From: JARRQB01 sp965368585
Lineage (GTDB): Bacteria > Pseudomonadota > Gammaproteobacteria > Chromatiales > Chromatiaceae
Assembly: GCA_965368585.1 (NCBI GenBank)
Contig: CBDUNM010000113.1
Coordinates: 1 to 17,153 of the forward strand
Length of the DNA stretch: 17,153 nt
Direction of reading: 5' to 3'
The stretch's first letter is position 1; every line of letters begins with the position of its first letter. Below the pieces are notes generated by a model, which saw only the letters and a program-made list of their open reading frames with translations, ran no database searches and was not told the DNA's origin. Made by a program: the position numbers and the translations under genes. Positions 7,366 to 15,064 of the stretch are shown here, piece by piece.

Positions 7366-7380
7366 CGATATTTTTTATCG
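7366..7380. promoter_or_regulatory. Dyad 3 of the divergent regulatory region
   Basis: CGATA-TTTTT-TATCG, with 5-bp arms, directly follows dyad 2 and ends about 50 bp before the chosen start of the regulator gene. Confidence 0.3.
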
Positions 7381-7432
7381 AAACCAAGGGCCGGGGTTGG
7401 AGCTGGTGACAGGAGAAACGCTGGAATCTGAG

Positions 7433-9106
7433 ATGCCGTTCGCGATTGACGGGTTCCGCGTCGAGCCGTCGATTCTGCGCATTTCCGGCGCTGGCGGAGA
7501 GCTGCGGGTGGAAGCCAAGGTGATGCGGGTGCTGGTCTATTTGGCCCACCATGCCGGGCGCGCGGTGAGTCGTGCCGAGCTCGAGGCCGATATCTGGCCC
7601 GGTACGATCGTCACTGAAGACGCTGTCACCAATACCGTCCTCAAGTTGCGACGCGCGTTCGGCGACAGCGCACGCCATCCGCATGTGATCGAAACCATAC
7701 CCAAGACGGGGTACCGACTGATTGCCGCGGTGGACTGGCTCGAGCAATCCGACGCACAAACGCAGACCTCGCCGCCGATCGCAAAACCAAAGCGAGGACC
7801 GGTATGGAGGCGCCGTCTGGCGTGGGGGGGCGGGCTGGCGTTGCTCGTTCTGGTACTGGTGTTGGCGTGGGGCTGGTCCGACAGGGAGCAACCACCCGCC
7901 GCTCGCGACGCGCCTTGGCCCGGTAAACCGGCCGTGGCCGTTTTACCATTCGATAATCTGGGGCCCAGCCCGGAACAGGATTATTTAGCCAACGGTGTCA
8001 CGGCGGATTTGATTACCGACCTGTCAAAGGTATCGGGGCTGCTGGTCATCGCACCGGGTTCGGTATTCGCCTACAAGGACAGCGATGCGGGGCCGCGTCA
8101 GATATCCTCGGAACTGGGCGTGGACTATGTTGTCATGGGCAGTGTGCAGCTTTCAGGGGCGCGTTTACGGGTCAATGTCCAGCTCATCGAAGCCAATGAC
8201 GAGCGTGCGCTATGGGGTGAACGCTACGAGGGCGAGATGGGAAATGTGTTTGCGATCCAGGATTCGTTGACCTCCGACGTTATCGCGGCGCTCGAAGTCA
8301 AACTCGCGCCGGTGGAGCGCCACGCCCTCGCCAAGCGCCCGACCGTCAGCGTGGTCGCCTACGACTATTACCTGCAGGGCCTCGAGGCGCATGGACATCG
8401 TTCCAGTGAGCAGAATCTACTGGCTAAAAGGCTCTTTCAGCGAGCGATCGAACTGGATCCGGTTTTTGCCAGAGCCTACACGGGATTGGCGATGACTCAC
8501 GCGCGGGACGCCATGGATGGTTGGGTGGCGACACCATTGCAGTCTTTGGATCGTGCGGCCGAACTCGCCGAAACAGCCGAAAATATGGATCCTTCGTTGC
8601 CGCAGGTACATTTCGTCAGGGGGTTGGTCGACCTTTTCCGGCGGCGGCATCTGTCCGCCATCAAGGCGGCTCAACGCGCCATCCAGGTCGACCCGAACTA
8701 CGCGGACGCCTATGCATTGAGCGCTTGGATCTTGAACTATGCCGGTCGCACCGACGAGGCCCTGCCGGCTATGGAAAAAGCCATGCGTCTGAATCCCAGG
8801 CCAACCGCCTCGTATCTAGAGGTGTTGGGCGAGATTCGATTCGTGCAACACCGTTATGCCGACGCAGCGTCGGTATTCGAAGCGGTTCTGAATATCAACC
8901 CCAACTACATGCGCGCCCGGATGTGGATGGTCACCGCCCTCGCGCAGGCGGGTGCGACGGACAGGGCCGAGTGGGAGGCGATCGAGCTCATGGTCTTGAG
9001 TCCCGAATTTACGCTCAAGCGGCTGGAATTCGCTTTTCCGTTTAAAGACCCACGCGTTCTCGACTCGCTATTGGACGGAATGAAAAAAGCGGGGGTACCG
9101 GACTAG
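7433..9106 (+). CDS. CadC-like membrane-anchored transcription regulator (winged helix, TM, TolB-like domain, TPRs)
   Basis: The protein is 557 aa from ATG 7433. TTG 7397 and GTG 7406 are in-frame alternatives, but 7433 places the start just before the conserved domain. Residues about 5-100 are an OmpR/CadC-type winged helix (LRVEAKVMRVLVYLAHH, VTNTVLKLRRAFGD, ETIPKTGYRLIA). A basic patch and TM follow at about 124-148 (RRRLAWGGGLALLVLVLVLA), then a TolB-N/cyclase-associated domain (AVAVLPFDNLG, residues about 167-290). From about 300 there are TPR-like repeats, ending FPFKDPRVLDSLLDGMKKAG. That ending and the TolB-like part resemble TPR adenylate-cyclase proteins in which the cyclase domain is replaced by the DNA-binding domain. 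It probably binds DNA from the membrane in response to a periplasmic signal. The divergent exported-protein genes are the natural candidate targets, which is an inference. The stop is TAG. Confidence 0.88.
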   Translation: MPFAIDGFRVEPSILRISGAGGELRVEAKVMRVLVYLAHHAGRAVSRAELEADIWPGTIVTEDAVTNTVLKLRRAFGDSARHPHVIETIPKTGYRLIAAVDWLEQSDAQTQTSPPIAKPKRGPVWRRRLAWGGGLALLVLVLVLAWGWSDREQPPAARDAPWPGKPAVAVLPFDNLGPSPEQDYLANGVTADLITDLSKVSGLLVIAPGSVFAYKDSDAGPRQISSELGVDYVVMGSVQLSGARLRVNVQLIEANDERALWGERYEGEMGNVFAIQDSLTSDVIAALEVKLAPVERHALAKRPTVSVVAYDYYLQGLEAHGHRSSEQNLLAKRLFQRAIELDPVFARAYTGLAMTHARDAMDGWVATPLQSLDRAAELAETAENMDPSLPQVHFVRGLVDLFRRRHLSAIKAAQRAIQVDPNYADAYALSAWILNYAGRTDEALPAMEKAMRLNPRPTASYLEVLGEIRFVQHRYADAASVFEAVLNINPNYMRARMWMVTALAQAGATDRAEWEAIELMVLSPEFTLKRLEFAFPFKDPRVLDSLLDGMKKAGVPD

Positions 9107-9120
9107 TCTACTTGGCGCGT

Positions 9121-9134
9121 TACATTTCGTTACA
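9121..9134 (+). promoter_or_regulatory. RstA-box-like site TACATTTCGTTACA
   Basis: The 14 bp match the published Escherichia coli RstA consensus TACATNTNGTTACA, recalled from memory, at all 12 defined positions. The surrounding bases also form a direct repeat GTTAC-N5-GTTAC (9119-9133) with the 10-bp period typical of OmpR-family tandem binding. It lies 83 bp upstream of the Spy-like gene, whose neighbours encode an RstA/RstB-like pair, so autoregulation is likely. Confidence 0.65.
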
Positions 9135-9204
9135 AACGCTCACATCCGCGCAACCCGGTAACGATACTTGTGCGTCACACTTTCCTCCGTGAACTTAACC
9201 CAAT

Positions 9205-9210
9205 GGAGGA
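9205..9210 (+). promoter_or_regulatory. Shine-Dalgarno site GGAGGA for the Spy-like gene
   Basis: GGAGGA lies 7 nt before ATG 9218. It decides between this start and the upstream in-frame GTG 9170 and ATG 9203. Confidence 0.7.
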
Positions 9211-9217
9211 AAGCACC

Positions 9218-9673
9218 ATGTTGAAGACACTCCTGATCATTGCGGCTGTTGTCGGCGTCATCGGCGCAGCGGGCGTCGCCTGGGCGAAGTATACGGGCTA
9301 CTGCCCGGTGGGTGACCGCATGGAGTACGTAACCGACCGTATGAGCCGCAAACTGGATCTGAACGATGAGCAGCGAGATCGGCTGCAGGCGTTCGTCGAG
9401 ACCCTGCGCGATCTGCGCGAGGAGCGCCAGGACCTGCGCGGCGCCATGCAGGCGGAGGTCGCGGATCTGCTCGCCGCGCCGCAACTCGATCGTGATCGTG
9501 CCGTCGAAGCAATCGATGCACGCGTGCAGAGCATGACGGCAAACAAGCACCAGCTGATAGATGCCTTCGCGGAGTTCAGCGACAGTCTGGCACCCGAGCA
9601 GCGCACCCGGCTGGCCGCGCTGATCGGCGAGCGTCTTGCCCACCGCTGGGGTCATCCTCGCTGGACGCACTGA
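9218..9673 (+). CDS. Spy/CpxP-like periplasmic protein
   Basis: This 151-aa protein starts with a signal peptide or N-terminal anchor (MLKTLLIIAAVVGVIGAAGV, AWA). The mature part is strongly charged and helical with two LTxxQ-like motifs, LNDEQRDRLQAF and LAPEQRTRLAAL, about 88 residues apart, as in the Spy/CpxP/ZraP group. Those proteins are periplasmic chaperones or feedback inhibitors of envelope-stress kinases, and some bind metals. The C-terminal HRWGHPRWTH is rich in His and Trp and could bind metal. It sits just upstream of an OmpR-family regulator and kinase on the same strand, the arrangement expected of a CpxP-CpxRA-like feedback unit. The RstA-like box upstream suggests that the adjacent regulator controls it. 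Confidence 0.85.
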   Translation: MLKTLLIIAAVVGVIGAAGVAWAKYTGYCPVGDRMEYVTDRMSRKLDLNDEQRDRLQAFVETLRDLREERQDLRGAMQAEVADLLAAPQLDRDRAVEAIDARVQSMTANKHQLIDAFAEFSDSLAPEQRTRLAALIGERLAHRWGHPRWTH

Positions 9674-9698
9674 GCGACGCGCGGCTGTGGTTCCCAAG

Positions 9699-9730
9699 CC
9701 CGCCCCGCCGGGGTTACCGCGCGGGGCGGG
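9699..9730 (+). repeat. GC-rich hairpin between the Spy-like and response-regulator genes
   Basis: CCCGCCCCGC (9699-9708) and GCGGGGCGGG (9721-9730) form a perfect 10-bp G/C stem with a 12-nt loop. No T-run follows, so it is not a standard terminator. It ends about 19 nt before the regulator start and could attenuate or process the transcript, making the abundant chaperone mRNA separate from the regulator mRNA. Confidence 0.6.
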
Positions 9731-9749
9731 TCGAGGCACAATAAGCGCC

Positions 9750-10427
9750 ATGCCAACTGTTCTGTTGATCGATGACGATCCCGGCCTCGCGGCTCCCTTG
9801 CGCGAGTATTTCGCGCGCTTCGGCCTCGACCTGCAGGCCGCTCAGCACCCCGAGCCAGGGTTGCGCCGGCTGCGCGAAGCCGGTGCCGATCTGGTGATCC
9901 TGGATGTCATGCTGCCGGATATGGACGGGTTCGAGGTCTGCCGGGTGATCCGTCGCGACAGCGAGGTCCCCATCATCATGCTCACGGCGCGCGGCGAAGT
10001 GACCGATCGGGTGGTGGGTTTGGAGCTGGGTGCCGATGACTATCTGCCTAAGCCTTTCGAGCCGCGTGAGCTGGTGGCCCGGGCGCAGCGTATCCTCAAG
10101 CGCGCCGAGCGTTCCACGCTGGCGGACGCCCGCGCGTGGACTTATACCGACCTGCGCGTCGACCGCGAGCGTCAGGTGGTGGAGGTACGGGGCAAACCGG
10201 TACAGCTGACGCAAACAGAATACCGGCTGATCGAGCTGCTGGCCGGTCGGCCCGGCCATCCGTTCAGTCGCAACGAGATCCTCAACGCCCTGCGCGGCAT
10301 CGACGCCGAGCTCTACACGCGCGCCGTGGATGTCCTGGTGAGTCGCGTCCGGCAAAAACTGAAGCCGACCGACTACCTCAAGACGGTGCGCGGTGCCGGC
10401 TACAGTTTCGTCGCGCCGCGCGCATGA
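9750..10427 (+). CDS. OmpR-family response regulator, RstA-like
   Basis: The protein is 225 aa from ATG 9750. The frame is open upstream, but the receiver domain begins here (MPTVLLIDDDPG). Acidic pocket D8-D10, phospho-acceptor D52 (LVILDVMLPDMDG), T79 and K101 (DYLPKPFEP) are all present. After a linker, residues about 130-222 are an OmpR-type winged helix (LTQTEYRLIELLAGRPGHPF, then RAVDVLVSRVRQKL and LKTVRGAGYSF). The LRGxxxxxxxRxVDVxxSRxRxKL run resembles RstA more than other members I recall, and an RstA-like box lies upstream of the operon. Its stop overlaps the kinase start (ATGA). The ribosome site is weak: GAGG 13 nt upstream, just after the GC hairpin. It should activate or repress envelope genes once phosphorylated. 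Confidence 0.9.
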   Translation: MPTVLLIDDDPGLAAPLREYFARFGLDLQAAQHPEPGLRRLREAGADLVILDVMLPDMDGFEVCRVIRRDSEVPIIMLTARGEVTDRVVGLELGADDYLPKPFEPRELVARAQRILKRAERSTLADARAWTYTDLRVDRERQVVEVRGKPVQLTQTEYRLIELLAGRPGHPFSRNEILNALRGIDAELYTRAVDVLVSRVRQKLKPTDYLKTVRGAGYSFVAPRA

Positions 10428-11728
10428 GAAAGCGCCGCCACAGCCTGTCGGGTCGACTGCTGGTAATGTTTCTCGTAACCGCCGTGTTGTTGGCTGTCGT
10501 GGTGCGCACGGGTTTCCGCTTTTCTGTCGATCATTCGATGCGCGATATGGCGGCGCCGCACCTGGCCGAGTACGTACAACACCTGCTCACCGAATTGGGC
10601 GATCCGCCGACGCCAGACCGTGCTGCACGCCTGGCGGCCCGCCTGCCGCTGCGCATTCATCTGTTGGGTCCAGAGCCCTGGTCGTCAGGCGGAACGGTGC
10701 CCGTCTTGCAGTCGAGTCGCAGCCATGTGCATGTATTGCCCGATGGTAAGCCGTTCGAAGTCGGGCGCGAGCGGGACCGCTTGGTGGTGCGCGCCCGCCG
10801 CGGCGATGTCACGGTGGTATTGGCGCCGGAGGGCTTCGCGTTCGCCGACCATGCGCCGCTGGTAGTGGTGCTTACGCTGGTTGCGCTGTTCGCCGTGCTG
10901 GCAGGGGCCTATCACGCCATACGGCGGTTGTTTCGCCCGATCGAGGCGATCCAAGCGGGTGTGGCGCGGATCGGCGCGGGTGATCTTGAATACCGGCTGA
11001 AGGTAAGGCGGCGCGACGAATTGGGTGCGCTGGCAGACAGCATCAACACCATGGCCGAGGACATTCGGCAGTTGCTCGAGTCCAAACGCGCCTTACTGTT
11101 GGCGATCAGTCACGAATTGCGCTCGCCCTTGACGCGCGCCCGGGTCAACGCCGAGTTACTGCCCGACGGTACGGCGCGTCAGGCGCTATTATCGGACCTG
11201 GACGAGTTGCAGGCCCTGCTCGCCGAATTACTCGAGTCGGAAAAGCTGAGCGGCCGACACGTCGTCCTGGATCGCCAAGCGACGGACCCGAGCGTGCTGT
11301 TGCGGGAACTCGTCGCCGAATCGTTTGCCGCCGACGCACTGCAGCTCGACCTGGATCCGCCGGGGACCTGGCTGTCGCTCGACGCGGCACGGATGCGGCT
11401 GCTGGTGCGCAATCTGCTCAAGAACGCCCTGCGGCACACGCCGCCCGCCAAACCGGCACCGACGCTGGCCAGTCATGTCGACGCTGCGGTTTGGCGGCTG
11501 TCGGTCACCGACCACGGGCCGGGTGTGGCACCCGAGCACATAGCCCGGCTGACGGAACCCTTCTACCGCGCCGACCGGTCGCGACAACGCGCCAGCGGCG
11601 GCGTCGGTCTGGGGCTCTATCTGAGCCGCGCCATCGCGGAGGCGCACGGCGGGCAGCTCGAGATCGACAGCGCCCCCGGCAAGGGTACGCGGGTGACCGT
11701 TCGCATCCCCGTTGATGCGGATTACTGA
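10424..11728 (+). CDS. Sensor histidine kinase, RstB/CpxA-like
   Basis: This 434-aa kinase starts in an ATGA overlap with the regulator stop, so its translation is coupled. TM1 is at about 12-31 (LLVMFLVTAVLLAVVVRTGF). A short periplasmic domain of about 110 residues follows, then TM2 at about 145-165 and a HAMP domain to about 218. HisKA has the phospho-acceptor H230 in AISHELRSPLTRAR. The ATPase domain has an N box (RNLLKNALRH), G1 (DHGPGV), an F box (EPFYRADRS) and G2 (GGVGLGLYLS). All key residues are present, so it should be active. Together with the cognate regulator and the Spy-like protein it forms a typical envelope-stress circuit. The signal is not deducible from the sequence. Confidence 0.92.
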   Translation: MRKRRHSLSGRLLVMFLVTAVLLAVVVRTGFRFSVDHSMRDMAAPHLAEYVQHLLTELGDPPTPDRAARLAARLPLRIHLLGPEPWSSGGTVPVLQSSRSHVHVLPDGKPFEVGRERDRLVVRARRGDVTVVLAPEGFAFADHAPLVVVLTLVALFAVLAGAYHAIRRLFRPIEAIQAGVARIGAGDLEYRLKVRRRDELGALADSINTMAEDIRQLLESKRALLLAISHELRSPLTRARVNAELLPDGTARQALLSDLDELQALLAELLESEKLSGRHVVLDRQATDPSVLLRELVAESFAADALQLDLDPPGTWLSLDAARMRLLVRNLLKNALRHTPPAKPAPTLASHVDAAVWRLSVTDHGPGVAPEHIARLTEPFYRADRSRQRASGGVGLGLYLSRAIAEAHGGQLEIDSAPGKGTRVTVRIPVDADY

Positions 11729-11765
11729 CCGCGCGGAACATTCCGGGGGACACCAAGCAGATCAA

Positions 11766-12380
11766 ATGTACCAAGGCGAGCGGTTCAACAGCATCAGCCA
11801 CCTGATCGGCGCCGCGCTTGCGCTCGCCGGCGGTGCGGTGCTGGTGGTGTTCGCGACGCTGGACGGCGATGTCCGTAAAATCGTGTCCTATAGCGTCTAT
11901 GGGCTCAGCCTGTTCCTGCTCTACCTCGTCTCGACGCTCTACCACAGCCTGACCGGGCGGGCGAAACGGGTCTTCCAAACGCTGGACCATCAGGCCATCT
12001 ACCTGCTGATTGCGGGAACCTACACCCCGTTTATGCTCGTCGCGTTGCAGGGTACGACGGGCTGGTGGATGTTCGGCACGATATGGGGCTTGGCGGTGTT
12101 CGGGATCGTCCTCGACGCGTTTCCCTCCACGGGGCAGCGAGTGGTGCCGATCGTCATCTATCTGGTGATGGGCTGGCTTTGCCTGTTTGCGCTGGATTCG
12201 CTGATCGCCGCCCTGCCGCCCGCAGGCTTTCGCTGGCTGCTGCTTGGCGGGATTTTTTACACCTCCGGTATCGTGTTCTTTGTCCTCGACCGCTGGTACC
12301 CCTGGTGCCATGGTATCTGGCACCTTTTCGTGCTCGCCGGCAGCGTTTGCCACTACTTCACGATTTTGCTCTATTTGTAA
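11766..12380 (+). CDS. Hemolysin III/PAQR-family membrane protein
   Basis: The protein is 204 aa from ATG 11766. The start was chosen because MYQGERFNSISHLIG is the usual N-terminus of the family. TTG 11712 and ATG 11715 are in-frame alternatives overlapping the kinase gene. Seven hydrophobic segments span the chain. The family's metal-site residues are in place: STLYHSLTG, the LDHQAIYLLIAGTYTPF block, and WHLFVLAGSVCHYF near the C-terminus. Bacterial members have been reported as pore-forming or membrane-homeostasis proteins. The gene follows the kinase stop by 37 nt with no terminator between, so it is probably the last gene of the two-component operon. The ribosome site is weak (GGGGGA 15 nt upstream). 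Confidence 0.85.
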   Translation: MYQGERFNSISHLIGAALALAGGAVLVVFATLDGDVRKIVSYSVYGLSLFLLYLVSTLYHSLTGRAKRVFQTLDHQAIYLLIAGTYTPFMLVALQGTTGWWMFGTIWGLAVFGIVLDAFPSTGQRVVPIVIYLVMGWLCLFALDSLIAALPPAGFRWLLLGGIFYTSGIVFFVLDRWYPWCHGIWHLFVLAGSVCHYFTILLYL

Positions 12381-12467
12381 TAAATTTCCGCTGGAGGTCT
12401 CTGCTGTTCCCGTCGCAGCCGCCGCTCGTCAAACACCCCTGAACCGATGGATCCTAAAAACCGCAGT

Positions 12468-12480
12468 TGGACGGCGTCCA
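12468..12480. repeat. Short palindrome TGGACGGCGTCCA
   Basis: 6-bp arms around one base lie in the 206-bp gap between the hemolysin III gene and the end of the decayed transporter gene, which converge here. The gap shows no gene and no hairpin with a T-run. Confidence 0.25.
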
Positions 12481-12586
12481 GGGTGTGTTCCGCGTGGTGT
12501 TTACTCCCGCCCGCCCGCCGGCACCGATTTGCGAAGGGCTGGTTGGAATTCATCGATAGCCGCTAAACGACAAAAGCTGCGAGTAG

Positions 12587-14502
12587 TTACAGCTTGACCA
12601 CCATCACCGGGCATTCCGCGGCGCCGATAACCCGTGCGGAGACGCTGCCGAGCAACAGCCTGTCCAGGCCTGTGCGGCCGTGGCTGCCTGCCCACGACGA
12701 TCAAATCGGCGTCATGTTCCCGTGCGCTCGCGACGATGGCTTCGTGGGGGATGCCGGTACGCACGTCAGTTTCGACCTTGACGCCGCCTTCGGCCATCAA
12801 GCGCTTGACGCGTCTGACCAGTTTGATCGCGTCCTTCTTGAGTCGCTGATCGATCGCCACCGAGACCACGGTGACGGGCACCCGGCACTGCTTGACGAAA
12901 TTCATACCGGGACGGTGGCCGCATCACTGTTGCGCGAACCATCCACCGGCAGCGCGATACCGCTGCCCTCGATGCGCGCACCCGCGGGAACCACCAGCAC
13001 GTCACTATGGGTATGTCCGATCACCTTCTCGACCGTGCTGCCCAGCATCGACCGCATCAGGTCGCTATCATCGCGCCGGCCCATCACAATCACGTCCATG
13101 GCGCTTTGCTCGGCCTGATCCACGATTTCGAGGTACGGATCTTCACCGTGGCCGAGCAGAATCTCGCAGCTCACGCCGACCGCTTCAGCCTGGGCGCGCA
13201 CGCCCAGCAGGCGTTCGACGGTCGCTTGCTATTCCGATTTCCAGACCGGCTCGGCCAGCGGGTTGTCGATATCGGCGATCGGCAGCACGGTAAAGGCGAA
13301 CAACCGTGCCTTGCAGCGGTTGGCCAGTCCGATGGCTTCGCTGGCCGCGCTTTCGCTGAACTTTGTCCCGTCGGTGACCGGCATGATCCGCTCCAGGCGC
13401 CCGGTCGGCGAGAGCTGGCGCTTGGCCGCGGGATCAGGCAACGTGAACGTGCCGACCGGCGCGTCGATCGATGCCAGTTTTTCACGATGCGCACGCATGC
13501 CTTTGACCAGCGCCGACAACGCGATGACGGCGCCAACGCCCAAGGCGAATATCAGTAGACCGAAGCTGACATTCTTCAGCAGCGTACTGTTGTCGGCCTG
13601 CAGTGCGGCGGCGATGCTCAACTCGGACAGGTAGACGGGCATTACCACGGCGCGGCTGGTTAGTGCCAGGATCATGATCACGCCCTTGACGATCTTTACC
13701 ATGTAGGGCTTGACGTAGGTTGTGCCGATCGCGCCCAGTTGTACGCCGAACAGCGAGCCCGCCAGGATGATCATCGCCAACCGGATATCGACAAAGCCGC
13801 TCCAGGCGAACTTGATGGTGCCGCCCATTCCCACGACAAAGGCGATGACTAGTTCGGTAGCGGAGGCCATCAGTCCCGGCACGCCAGGCACGTACATCAT
13901 TGCCGGCACGCCGACAAATCCGCCTACCGCGATGGTGGCGGCCAGCATGCCGGTCGCGAAGCCCAGGGGGAGGGTAAAGAGCACCGAGATCTCGGTGCCT
14001 ATGCTTTTGCAAAACATCATGGTGCCGGGCATTCGCACCGACTGTACCCACCGCGCCAGTTGCGGCGTTTTCTCCTCGTCCGGGTTTTCCGAGCGCAGCA
14101 TCTTCCAGGCGTCGCGCAACACGTAACCGCCGACGATCGCCAACACGGCGACGAACACCACCGACACGTAGCGGTTGGACCCGGCTTTGCCGAAGGTCTC
14201 GCGTATCTGCTCCTGCACACCGGCGCCGTACAGCACCCCGGCCTCGGCCGATATACCCATCACGATACCGAGTTTGATATCCACCTGGCGGTATTTATGG
14301 CGCCGACCAGCGCCTAGGGGAATTTGTGGCACATATTCGACGCCACGGCCACGATGGCGGTGACGCCCAGGTTCATCATGGCGGGGGTGAGGACGAATGC
14401 GCCGCCCGAGCCGATGAAGCCGCTCACCAGGCCGCCGACGAATCCGACCAGAAAGAGAAACAGAGCGTTTAGCGCGTTGAGATCGATAAAACCCGCTTTC
14501 AT
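12587..14502 (-). pseudogene. Broken TauE/SafE (TSUP) transporter fused to two universal-stress domains
   Basis: From ATG 14502, MKAGFIDLNALNALFLFLVG and GSGGAFVLTPAMMNLG begin a TSUP anion exporter. Reading stops at TAG 14314-14316, after SNMCHKFP. ALVGA continues in that frame, but the protein then resumes in another frame with KYRQVDIKLGIVMG, so a small indel lies at about 14290-14313. This second frame runs through the remaining membrane segments and into a first Usp domain (RIMPVTDGTKFSESAASEAI). It hits TAG 13229-13231 after PVWKSE, but the same frame continues correctly (QATVERLLGVRAQ) to VVPAG. A second Usp domain starts (ALPVDGSRNSDAA) and changes frame at about 12903 into NFVKQCRVPVTVVSV. 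A tandem TGCCTGCC (12685-12692) then shifts it again. Removing one copy restores VVGSHGRTGLDRLLLGS, the Usp ATP motif, ending MVVKL before the stop at 12587. TAG also ends intact genes here, so readthrough is unlikely. Sequencing error is the alternative. Confidence 0.85.
12685..12692. repeat. 4-bp tandem duplication TGCC-TGCC causing a frameshift
   Basis: On the coding (minus) strand this reads GGCAGGCA. Deleting one GGCA restores the Usp motif GxxGx9GS (GSHGRTGLDRLLLGS) and the natural C-terminus. This is the signature of a replication-slippage insertion. Confidence 0.7.
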
Positions 14503-14513
14503 TGTGTGGCCTG

Positions 14514-14750
14514 CTATTTTTTGGTTGTTTTGGCCTCGATGCCGAAAAGATCCCAGAACTGCCCGGTGAAATTGCCGTGCACCAAGGAGAAGGTGAAAGC
14601 GATCCCGATCGGAATGACGAAGGCCCAGCGGCCCTGCTTTGAAAGCGCCAGTATTTCTGCATTGAACAGATACAGCAGGCAGTAGAGCGCAATGCTCAGC
14701 GCGCCAAAGAGCATGACGGGTACGAACACCTTGTTGCGATCAACGGGCAT
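14514..14750 (-). CDS. Small two-TM membrane protein beside the TSUP gene
   Basis: The protein is 78 aa from ATG 14750 (MPVDRNKVFVPVMLFGAL). The frame is open to 14867, but the extra N-terminus is Arg/Ala-rich and not membrane-like. Two hydrophobic helices (about 9-28 and 41-60) are joined by NAEILALSKQGRW, with a polar C-terminus ending EAKTTKK. Its stop lies 11 nt before the start of the decayed TSUP gene, so the two formed an operon, and it may have assembled with that transporter. It shows no lesion itself. An AGG 9 nt upstream is the only ribosome-site candidate. The function is not known to me. Confidence 0.7.
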   Translation of the reverse strand: MPVDRNKVFVPVMLFGALSIALYCLLYLFNAEILALSKQGRWAFVIPIGIAFTFSLVHGNFTGQFWDLFGIEAKTTKK

Positions 14751-15064
14751 CTTGAAACGCCTAAAAAAATTTTGGCGCCAGTGCAGACGGCGCACGCCTG
14801 CACGCGAACGGCGTGCCGCGACAGCTGCAGAAGCGATTGGGTCTATGCGCTTACCGGGACTGAACACGGGGTGTTCAACGGCGCGCGTGGCGATCGTCCA
14901 GTGTGCGTCGAGCGATGCGTGTGATCACATTCCCAAGAAGAAACTGAGCGCCCGAAAATGCGATTGATCAGCTCATTAGACCTTCTAAAACCTCTTTATT
15001 ATCGAGAGGTTTGCGGATTTGTGCGGCACCATTCAAATGAATCTAAATACAATAATATTCCCAT
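14751..15064. other. Divergent intergenic region between the TSUP operon and the LysR gene
   Basis: These 314 bp hold no convincing gene. An inverted repeat GCACGCC (14792-14798) / GGCGTGC (14810-14816) lies in the leader of the 78-aa gene. A 10-bp palindrome TGTGATCACA is at 14920-14929, and two dyads near the LysR gene are listed separately. The A/T-rich part at 14970-15060 is the likely promoter zone. Confidence 0.5.
14988..15012. promoter_or_regulatory. LysR-type dyad AAACCTC-N11-GAGGTTT
   Basis: Perfect 7-bp arms surround 11 bp, 53 bp upstream of the LysR coding start and in the divergent promoter region. This is the expected place and size for a LysR-family recognition site controlling the transporter operon and the regulator itself. 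Confidence 0.5.

Noticed and set aside
9636..9749. N-terminal extension of the response regulator
   Set aside because: The extra codons cross the GC hairpin and read Pro/Arg/Gly-rich sequence before the standard receiver start at 9750.
12501..12905. Separate Usp genes (12501-12905 and 12902-13201) translated by ATGA coupling
   Set aside because: The join falls in the middle of a Usp domain with exactly one codon missing, and the C-terminal motif is restored only by removing a 4-bp duplication, so a broken single gene explains it better.
12594..13118. Plus-strand open frame of 174 codons
   Set aside because: It is antisense to the Usp part of the decayed transporter gene, whose protein sequence is recognisable; the plus frame has no family character or ribosome site.
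13229..14316. Two in-frame TAG codons as programmed readthrough or a reassigned amber codon
   Set aside because: Intact genes here also end in TAG (9104-9106 and 14514-14516), and the same gene has frame changes and a 4-bp duplication that readthrough would not repair.
14920..14929. TGTGATCACA as a CRP site
   Set aside because: CRP half-sites need a 6-bp spacer; here the halves touch, and a 10-bp palindrome is not rare enough to stand alone.
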